Source: Rikenella sp031549665
GTDB lineage: Bacteria; Bacteroidota; Bacteroidia; Bacteroidales; Rikenellaceae
Direction: 5' to 3'
Length of the DNA stretch: 64,000 nucleotides
Assembly: GCA_031549665.1 (NCBI GenBank)
Contig: JAVBPJ010000004.1
Span: forward strand, 10,459 to 74,458
Part shown: piece by piece, positions 25,505 to 31,970 of the stretch
Position numbering within the stretch: position 1 is the first letter of the stretch
How the letters are laid out: every line of letters starts with the position of its first letter
Position numbers and translations under genes: made by a program
The notes under the pieces: model-generated
What the model was told of the DNA's origin: nothing
The model's input: only the letters and a program-made list of their open reading frames with translations
Database searches by the model: none

Positions 25505-25762
25505 ATGAATACAATCACTTTCAATGAGTTGCGGCGGATCAAAGACAGTCTGCCCAGCGGGAGCATGCAACGTATCGCTGATGAACTGGGCCTGGAGGTC
25601 GACACCGTACGCAACTATTTTGGCGGAACCCACTACAAACAGGGCGAAGGACTGCCTTCGGGATTCCATATCGAACAAGGCCCCAACGGAGGCATCGTGC
25701 AACTCGACGACACGACGATCCTCGACAAGGCCATGGAAATCCTGAACCAGAACCAGGCGTAA
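25505..25762 (+). CDS. Small HTH-like DNA-binding protein conserved in Bacteroidales
   Basis: 85 aa. Residues 5-40 (FNELRRIKDSLPSGSMQRIA followed by DELGLEVDTVRNYF) look like a helix-turn-helix of the kind that recognises repeats in tandem. The second half (GPNGGIVQLDDTTILDKA) is a short acidic tail with beta character. I recall near-identical small proteins annotated only as DNA-binding in Bacteroidales; no function is known to me. High expression is plausible because the promoter and leader are compact. Confidence 0.7.
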   Translation: MNTITFNELRRIKDSLPSGSMQRIADELGLEVDTVRNYFGGTHYKQGEGLPSGFHIEQGPNGGIVQLDDTTILDKAMEILNQNQA

Positions 25763-25782
25763 CGCACGCTCCCCCCGGGAAG

Positions 25783-25954
25783 TAACTTTTTGAAATACAA
25801 AGTCCCTGCAAACAGGGACAATCCGCCCCCGATCGGGCGGACATTGACACCCCAAGCGAAGAGATCTCTTTTTGAGAACCCACCCATAAAAGAGAGCCGC
25901 TTACACAGCAATGTTGGCGGCTCTTTAAATTGTTCAACTAACCCAAACACCCCC
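25783..25954 (+). promoter_or_regulatory. Structured leader upstream of the PepSY-like gene
   Basis: A TAACTTTT element (25783-25790, one mismatch to TAnnTTTG) is followed by three hairpins: a 7-bp stem with CAAA loop (25802-25819), a 7-bp GC stem (25822-25841) and an 8-bp stem with 16-nt loop (25893-25900 with 25917-25924). The first two begin only about 6 nt after the predicted transcription start. No U-tract follows either of them; the third is followed by TTT only. It may be a stable leader or a small RNA, or the third hairpin may be a weak terminator. Confidence 0.5.
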
Positions 25955-26404
25955 ATGAAAAAAATCGTATCAACCCTGTTGCTCAGCCTTGCCGCGCTGA
26001 CCGCAGTCCATGCCGACGACCCGGTAAACGTAATCAAAGATCCCGCCCAGCTTCCTGAAAAGGCCCAGGCGTTCCTGAACGACTATTTCCCGGGTCAGAC
26101 ACCCGTCAAGATGCTCGTTGAAAAAGATGATCTGATCGACCGCGACTACGAAGTAACCATGCCCAACGACATCAAGGTCGAATTCGACCGAAAAGGCGAG
26201 TGGACCAAAGTGGAAAACAAAGCCTACATGGTTCCGTCAACCATCGTCCCCAAGGACATCACCAAGTTCGTAGTGGCTGCCTATCCCGAAACGGACATCG
26301 TTTCGATAGAAAAAGAGGATCGCGGGTACGAGGTAAAACTCTCGAGCGGCAAGGAGGTACACTTCAACGCCTCCGGAAAATACCTGTATACCGAATCCGA
26401 TTAA
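25955..26404 (+). CDS. Exported PepSY-like protein
   Basis: 149 aa from ATG at 25955, signal peptide ending near AVHAD (about 21). Two PepSY-like (BLIP-type) units follow: PEKAQAFLNDYFPGQTPVKM with DRDYEVTMPNDIKVEFDRKGEW, and VPKDITKFVVAAYPETDIVS with YEVKLSSGKEVHFNASG. Such proteins are abundant in the periplasm of Bacteroidota; the role is unknown, and inhibition of peptidases is only a suggestion from the PepSY family. nhaD follows after 27 nt. Confidence 0.85.
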   Translation: MKKIVSTLLLSLAALTAVHADDPVNVIKDPAQLPEKAQAFLNDYFPGQTPVKMLVEKDDLIDRDYEVTMPNDIKVEFDRKGEWTKVENKAYMVPSTIVPKDITKFVVAAYPETDIVSIEKEDRGYEVKLSSGKEVHFNASGKYLYTESD

Positions 26405-26431
26405 CCCCCTCCAAAACCTCCTGCGTATAGA

Positions 26432-27880
26432 ATGATTCCGCTGATTGTCGTCCTTTTCCTGCTGGGATACACCTGCATAGCCCTCGAACATCCGTTAAAA
26501 ATCAATAAGGCGGCCACGGCCCTGGTTACGGCCGTGCTGTTGTGGGTGATCTACATGCTGGGCGTGGCTCCCGAAGTGGTGCCTGCCGGAGGCGCTTTCG
26601 GCGATTTCGTGGCGGGACACACCGCCGTACAGGAACTCTCTTTCTCCGAACAGGTCTCCCACTTCGTCAACGAGCATCAAATCCTCGGCACGGTGGGCGA
26701 AGTGGCCGAAATCCTCTTCTTCCTGATCGGAGCGATGACCATCGTCGAGCTGATCGATATTCACGGCGGATTCGACATCATTACAAGCCGTATCACCACC
26801 CGCCACAAGCGAAGCCTGCTTTGGATCATCGGGGTGATCACCTTCTTCATGTCGGCCGTGCTGGACAACCTCACCACCTCGATCGTGATGGTGGCCCTGT
26901 TGCAGAAAATCGTCGCCAACTACAAGGAGCGCTGGCTCTTTGCCGGACTCATCATCATTGCGGCCAACAGCGGAGGGGCCTGGTCGCCCATCGGCGACGT
27001 AACCACCATCATGCTGTGGGTGAGCGGCAACGTAACCACCGCAGGCGTGGTGCCGTTCCTGATTGTTCCGTCGCTGGTATCGTTTGTCGTCCCCATGTTT
27101 TTCGCCGCCCGATGGCTGCACGGGGACGCCACGCCCGCTTCGCCGCATAAACTGGCCGCGGTGCGCGTGCGCAGCGGCGAGGTAACCTACCACTCGGTGG
27201 TAACGGGACGCGAACGCCTCTCGATCCTGCTGCTGGGGGTGGCCTGTCTGGTGTCGGTGCCGATTTTCAAGGCAACCACCCACCTGCCTCCCTTTATGGG
27301 AATTCTGGGCGCCCTGGGCATCATGTGGCTCTACACCGAGCTGATGTACCGGAAAAAACGGGACGTTCCGGAACAGGAAAAACGCCGGATCCCGAAGGCG
27401 CTGGAGCGGATCGACATTCCCACGATCCTCTTCTTCCTCGGCATCCTGCTGGCTGTGGCGGTGCTGCAATCGGCGGGCGTGTTGGCCGACCTCTCGATAT
27501 GGCTCGACCAACAGGTGCACAACGTTTACCTGATCAACGTCATTGTGGGAGCGCTCTCGTCGGTGGTGGACAACGTGCCGCTGGTGGCGGGGATGATGGC
27601 CACCTACCCGATTGCCGATGTCTCGACGGTGGCCGCTGCCGCCGATCCGCTGTACATGCAGCACTTTATGCAGGACGGAATCTTCTGGCAATTCCTGGCC
27701 TATTGCGCCGGGGTGGGCGGGAGTATCCTGATCATCGGTTCGGCCGCCGGCGTGGTGGTGATGGGACTCGAACGGATGAATTTCATCTGGTACCTCAAGA
27801 ACATTTCGGGGCTGGCGCTGGCGGGCTATCTGGCAGGCGCCGGGGTCTATGTCCTGCAAATGTGGCTGTTGACAAGTTGA
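26432..27880 (+). CDS. nhaD: NhaD-type Na+/H+ antiporter
   Basis: 482 aa inner-membrane protein with about twelve hydrophobic segments. NhaD hallmarks: FFLIGAMTIVELIDIHGGF (near residue 100), SAVLDNLTTSIVMVALL, ANSGGAWSPIGDVTTIM and SSVVDNVPLVAGMM. The family exports Na+ (or Li+) in exchange for protons. It probably shares a transcript with the PepSY-like gene. Confidence 0.93.
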   Translation: MIPLIVVLFLLGYTCIALEHPLKINKAATALVTAVLLWVIYMLGVAPEVVPAGGAFGDFVAGHTAVQELSFSEQVSHFVNEHQILGTVGEVAEILFFLIGAMTIVELIDIHGGFDIITSRITTRHKRSLLWIIGVITFFMSAVLDNLTTSIVMVALLQKIVANYKERWLFAGLIIIAANSGGAWSPIGDVTTIMLWVSGNVTTAGVVPFLIVPSLVSFVVPMFFAARWLHGDATPASPHKLAAVRVRSGEVTYHSVVTGRERLSILLLGVACLVSVPIFKATTHLPPFMGILGALGIMWLYTELMYRKKRDVPEQEKRRIPKALERIDIPTILFFLGILLAVAVLQSAGVLADLSIWLDQQVHNVYLINVIVGALSSVVDNVPLVAGMMATYPIADVSTVAAAADPLYMQHFMQDGIFWQFLAYCAGVGGSILIIGSAAGVVVMGLERMNFIWYLKNISGLALAGYLAGAGVYVLQMWLLTS

Positions 27881-27934
27881 GTACACAACATCGGTTTGGT
27901 GCCGATGTAAGATACCACCGATCTGTCCGTAGAT

Positions 27935-27984
27935 TTAACAACCAGCGAGCCGCTTCCTTTAGGAAGCGGCTCGCTGGTTGTTAA
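27935..27984. terminator. Long perfect hairpin between nhaD and ftsZ
   Basis: Left arm 27935-27957, loop TTTA, right arm 27962-27984: 23 bp with no mismatch. It sits between two convergent operons and could end both, but neither strand has a U-tract directly after the stem. A smaller hairpin (27889-27907, CATCGG/CCGATG) precedes it. Confidence 0.6.
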
Positions 27985-28011
27985 GCGGTATGTTCTTTGC
28001 GGAAAATACGT

Positions 28012-28028
28012 CTCTCCCGGGCGGAGAG
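28012..28028 (-). terminator. Possible ftsZ terminator
   Basis: A 6-bp stem (CTCTCC with GGAGAG, 5-nt loop) about 43 nt downstream of the ftsZ stop on the minus strand, followed by ACGTATTTT. Weak; the 23-bp hairpin further on may do the work. Confidence 0.4.
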
Positions 28029-28070
28029 CGTCTTGTCTTGCTTCGTTCCTGAGACGAAAGGGGGTTCGGT

Positions 28071-29582
28071 TTAGTCGAACAGCCCGTTGCCGTTGCTCTC
28101 TGTCGAATTGGTATTCCGCTCCTGCTTGAGGCTCTCGCGCGAGACTTTGCCCGAGGGGGCTTCGGCATCCAGGCGGATGTTGCGCCGCAGGTAGGCGGGA
28201 ATGTTCTCGATTTGCTCCTCGGAGAGTTCCGTGGCTGGAGTTCCCGGCGTGGGTTGTGTGAACGCGGGGCGATCCGGGGTCTCCTCGTCTTGCGGCGCGC
28301 CTGCAACGGGAGTTTCCTCGCTTGTCGAGGGAGTCGGTTGCGACGGAGTGTCGGCGGGCTTGCGGGGCGAAGTAACCGTGGCCGGCGGGATGGTGAGCGC
28401 GGCGGTAGCGGGAGCAGGGGGCGGGGTTGTTGTTCTCGGAGCCTCCTTGGGGCGGCTGATGATCTCGAACCCGTCGTAAACGGGTGCGGCTTTCGGGGCC
28501 GGAGTTTCGGGGGAACCCTCCAGGGGGATCGACTGGCGCTGGGGGGCGGCCTCTTCGCAGGGCTTCGGTTCGAAGAAGTCGGAGTAGCGTTCGCGCAGGG
28601 CGGGCAGGCTGTCGATGTCGAAGCCGGTGGCGATGATGGTGATTTCGATCTCTTCGCCCAGGGTGTCGTCGATGCCCGCGCCCCAAATCAGGTCAGTTTC
28701 GTTGCGGTTGCCGGTGCGCTCCTGAACGAACTGGGTGATTTGGTAGGTCTCGGTCAAGGTTACCTCTTTGGTGCCGGAGGTGATGTTGAGCAGCACGTTC
28801 CGCGCGCCGGAAATGTCCTTGTGGTTGAGCAGCGGAGAGGACATAGCCATCTGGGCCACCGCGTGGGCGCGGTTCGGACCGGTTCCGCGGGCCGAGCCCA
28901 TCAGGGCGATGCCGCTGTTCTTCATCACGGTTTGCACGTCGGCGAAGTCGACGTTGACGTTGTTCGGGCGGGTGATGATTTCGGCGATGCTCTTGGCGGC
29001 GGTGGCCAGGATATCATCGGCCTTTCCGAAGGCTTCCGACAGGGTCAGGTCGCCGTATATCTCGTGGATGTTTTCGTTGTTCACCACCAGTAGCGAGTCG
29101 ACGTTGTGGCGGATGGCTTCGATTCCCTCGATGGCTTGCAGCACCCGGGTGCGGCCTTCGGTTTTGAAGGGGATGGTTACGATGGCTACCGTGAGGATGT
29201 CCATCTCTTTGGCGGCCTTGGCGATCACGGGCGCGGCTCCGGTGCCTGTCCCTCCGCCCATTCCGGCGGTGATGAAGACCATTTTGATGTTGTTTTCGCG
29301 CAGTACCTCTTTTACGTCGTCGATGCTCTCTTCGGCGGCGGCGCGGCCGCGTTCGGGCTTGTTCCCGGCACCGAGTCCTTCGGTGAGGTTCTCGCCCAGC
29401 CGGATCTTGGTGGGAATGGGGCTGCGCTCCAGGGCTTGCCGGTCGGTGTTGCAGACCATGAACGAGACATCGGTGATGCCGAGCCGGTACATGTGGTTGA
29501 CGGCGTTGCTGCCGCCACCGCCGACTCCGACGACCATGATGATGGATGAACTGATGGGGGTGATGTCTGTAAACTCGACCAT
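28071..29582 (-). CDS. ftsZ: Cell division GTPase FtsZ
   Basis: 503 aa from ATG at 29582 (MVEFTDITPIS). Tubulin-like GTPase with GTP-binding GMGGGTGTGAAP near residue 105 and the synergy segment NVNVDFADVQTVM. From about residue 320 there is an unusually long linker of about 150 residues rich in Pro, Thr, Ala and Glu, then the conserved C-terminal peptide IPAYLRRN (about 465) and a further 30-residue tail. Polymerises into the Z-ring and binds FtsA through the C-terminal peptide. Last gene of the ftsW-murG/C-ftsQ-ftsA-ftsZ operon; 94 nt separate it from ftsA. Confidence 0.97.
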   Translation of the reverse strand: MVEFTDITPISSSIIMVVGVGGGGSNAVNHMYRLGITDVSFMVCNTDRQALERSPIPTKIRLGENLTEGLGAGNKPERGRAAAEESIDDVKEVLRENNIKMVFITAGMGGGTGTGAAPVIAKAAKEMDILTVAIVTIPFKTEGRTRVLQAIEGIEAIRHNVDSLLVVNNENIHEIYGDLTLSEAFGKADDILATAAKSIAEIITRPNNVNVDFADVQTVMKNSGIALMGSARGTGPNRAHAVAQMAMSSPLLNHKDISGARNVLLNITSGTKEVTLTETYQITQFVQERTGNRNETDLIWGAGIDDTLGEEIEITIIATGFDIDSLPALRERYSDFFEPKPCEEAAPQRQSIPLEGSPETPAPKAAPVYDGFEIISRPKEAPRTTTPPPAPATAALTIPPATVTSPRKPADTPSQPTPSTSEETPVAGAPQDEETPDRPAFTQPTPGTPATELSEEQIENIPAYLRRNIRLDAEAPSGKVSRESLKQERNTNSTESNGNGLFD

Positions 29583-29676
29583 GATGTATTTGCCTGCCTC
29601 TGTGTGTTGGATTGGTTCGTGTTGTTGCTCCGGCGCGGGGGCCGGGGTTGCCCGCGTCAAGCGGGCGGTGGGGGGG

Positions 29677-31122
29677 TTAGTAGTTCTCGTCGTCGTCGAT
29701 CTCTTCGGCGAACATGGAGCCGAAGAGGCGTTTCATGCGCTCTTTGAGGGGCGTTTTACGCACGTGGATCTCGTCTTCCGAGGGGTACTCGGGCTGCTCG
29801 CCGCCCCACGAATCGCCCGGGGCGGGCTGAACCGCTTCGGGGTTGTAGGTTTCGGGGACGTAGCCGCGGTAGGGTTCCTGATAGCTGCTTTGGGGCGGCT
29901 CGGCGACGGGAGCCGGGGTGGGTTGGTAACCTGTCGGACGGGCTTCGATGTCGGTCGACTTGCCTTGGCGCAACATGTCGAGGATGGTGCCGATCAGGGT
30001 GGCGTATTTGCCGGAACCGGCCAGCTCGGCGTTCTCGGGGACAAGGTGGGTGAGCGGCGATGCCACGCGCACGTCGATGCCGATGTGGGCCTTGAAGAGT
30101 TGTTCGAGGTTTTTGAGGTTGGCCCCGCCGCCGGTCAGCACGATGCCTGCGCCGAGCCGCTCCTTGTAGCCGCAGCGGTCGAGTTCGAGCCGCACGTAGT
30201 CGATGATGTCCTGCATGCGGGCTTCGATGATGCCGGCCAGGGTTTTTACGGCGATCTCCTTGGGGGCTTGTCCTCCCACGCTGGGGATGCTGATGTATTT
30301 GTCGGTGGGGGCGCGTTCGGCGATCGCTTCGCCGAAGCTGGTTTTGAGCTTTTCGACGTAGCGCTCCAGAATGCCGTAGGCGCGGATGTCTTTGTTGACG
30401 ATGTTGCCGCCGATGGGGATCACAGACAGGTGGCGGATCACTTTGTCGTAGTAGATGCAGAAGTCGGTGGTGCCGCCGCCGATGTCGATCACGGCCACGC
30501 CCAGCTCTTTTTCGTCGTCGCCCAGCACGGCTTCGGCCGAGGCGACGGGCTGCAGCACGATGCCCGACAGGCGCAGGCCGGCGCGTTCGAAACAGCGGCG
30601 GGTGCGTTCAATAGCGTTTTCGTCGCCGGTAATGACGTTGAAGCGCGCTTCGAGTTTACGGCCCTCCATGCCCACGGGAACGCTGATCTCGTCTTCTCCG
30701 TCGAGGATGTAGGTTTGGGGCAGGATCGACAGGATGGTCTTTCCGGCGGGGATTTGGGCGTTGCGCTGGTCGTCGATCAGGCGTTGCACGTCGCTGGGGC
30801 GCACTTCGCTGATGCCGGTGCTGCTGAGGTGTTGCACCGAAACGTACCCTTGCGTGCGGTTGCACTGCAGGTGCTGTCCCGAGATGCTTACGTAGGCTTC
30901 GTGGATGGTAACCCCGAGTTTGTTCTCGATCTTGGTTTTCACTTCGCGCAGGGCTTGCGAGGCCTGTTCGAGGTTTTTCAAATCGCCTTTGATGATGCCG
31001 TGCGAGGGCACTTCCTCGAGGGCGAGGATCTCGATGTGGTTCTTTTCGGCTTTGCGTCCTACGGCCATAGCTACCTTGGTGGTTCCAAGGTCTACGGCGG
31101 CTACGTATTGTGGCACTTCCAT
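29677..31122 (-). CDS. ftsA: Actin-like division protein FtsA
   Basis: 481 aa from ATG at 31122 (MEVPQYVAAVDLG). Actin-fold ATPase: phosphate 1 AVDLGTTKVA, 1C subdomain, IDIGGGTTDF (phosphate 2) and GIVLTGGGANLKNL. A Pro-rich linker of about 80 residues (from about 385) leads to a C-terminal amphipathic helix, KERMKRLFGSMF, for membrane binding. It tethers FtsZ to the membrane. It starts 2 nt after the ftsQ stop. Confidence 0.97.
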   Translation of the reverse strand: MEVPQYVAAVDLGTTKVAMAVGRKAEKNHIEILALEEVPSHGIIKGDLKNLEQASQALREVKTKIENKLGVTIHEAYVSISGQHLQCNRTQGYVSVQHLSSTGISEVRPSDVQRLIDDQRNAQIPAGKTILSILPQTYILDGEDEISVPVGMEGRKLEARFNVITGDENAIERTRRCFERAGLRLSGIVLQPVASAEAVLGDDEKELGVAVIDIGGGTTDFCIYYDKVIRHLSVIPIGGNIVNKDIRAYGILERYVEKLKTSFGEAIAERAPTDKYISIPSVGGQAPKEIAVKTLAGIIEARMQDIIDYVRLELDRCGYKERLGAGIVLTGGGANLKNLEQLFKAHIGIDVRVASPLTHLVPENAELAGSGKYATLIGTILDMLRQGKSTDIEARPTGYQPTPAPVAEPPQSSYQEPYRGYVPETYNPEAVQPAPGDSWGGEQPEYPSEDEIHVRKTPLKERMKRLFGSMFAEEIDDDENY

Positions 31123-31124
31123 TG

Positions 31125-31970
31125 TTACTGTTGGGTTTCGGTTGGGGCGGGAGTCTCTCCCGTGGGTTTTTGTTTGTTGTCCAGTACCACCTGGTGGCGG
31201 TATTTGAGGTTGATCTCTCCGGGTTGTTGCCACCAGCCGTCGCCGAAGCTCTTGCGGTAGAAACGGGCCAATTTTTCGAGCCTCGGGGCTGTTGGCGGTA
31301 CGATCGATCCGAAACGGATCACCCGACCGCCCAAGCGCGGCAGCAGCAGCACTTCGTCTGCCTGCTCGAAGTAGATCTGGGCGATGAGCGCCTTCAAAAA
31401 GGGATCGCTACCCAGTTCCCCCGCAAAGTTACGCAGATTATGCAACAGTTCGACGGTGGCGGGGATTTTTTTTTCGTCCAACGAGCCGTAGAATGAGGGA
31501 GATACCTCGAGCGGAACCCGGCCGCTCACCAACGGGACTTCCGTGGCGAAGTGGGGTACGGGCGGCAACAGCCGGAGCGCGCTGTCCAGGTAGCAGTTAT
31601 GGCCCTGTTCGGAGAGGATCCGCAACAGGGGGTGCCGTTGCCGGATGGTCAGGTGGAGCGTGCCGTCGATCGAGGTGTAGGCCTGTGCCGAACTGACGTA
31701 GGCCTGCCGCCGCACCAGCTCCTCGATGCCGCGCAGGTCGACCTGTTGCAGGAGGATGCCGATCCTGAAACGGGTGCTGTCTTTGATCCACCCCTGCACG
31801 ATGCCGGGGCTGACGAAAGCGGCCTGCGAGCTGTCGAGCACGCGCACTTCGACCCGCTGGCAGGTGAGCGCCCGTTCGCGCTGCGAACAGTAGCGCACAG
31901 CCACGGCTGCGTAGGCGATCAGCAGACCCACCACCAGGATGTTGACTATTTTCCAGCCGACGGGTTTCAC
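31125..31970 (-). CDS. ftsQ: Divisome protein FtsQ
   Basis: 281 aa if started at GTG 31970, which overlaps the murG/C stop as GTGA, the same coupling seen at other junctions of these clusters. A TTG 39 nt further upstream is also in frame. One transmembrane helix (about residues 8-26), a POTRA-like part with RVEVRVLDSSQAAFVSPG and RGIEELVRRQAYVSSAQAY, then the beta domain ending in LPRLGGRVIRFGS. Links FtsL/FtsB to early division proteins. Sequence similarity is low as usual; order between murC and ftsA supports the call. Confidence 0.88.
   Translation of the reverse strand: MKPVGWKIVNILVVGLLIAYAAVAVRYCSQRERALTCQRVEVRVLDSSQAAFVSPGIVQGWIKDSTRFRIGILLQQVDLRGIEELVRRQAYVSSAQAYTSIDGTLHLTIRQRHPLLRILSEQGHNCYLDSALRLLPPVPHFATEVPLVSGRVPLEVSPSFYGSLDEKKIPATVELLHNLRNFAGELGSDPFLKALIAQIYFEQADEVLLLPRLGGRVIRFGSIVPPTAPRLEKLARFYRKSFGDGWWQQPGEINLKYRHQVVLDNKQKPTGETPAPTETQQ

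Noticed and set aside
28768..31260. An open frame of 830 codons on the + strand
   Set aside because: Antisense to ftsZ and ftsA; same GC-driven shadow effect, no domain.
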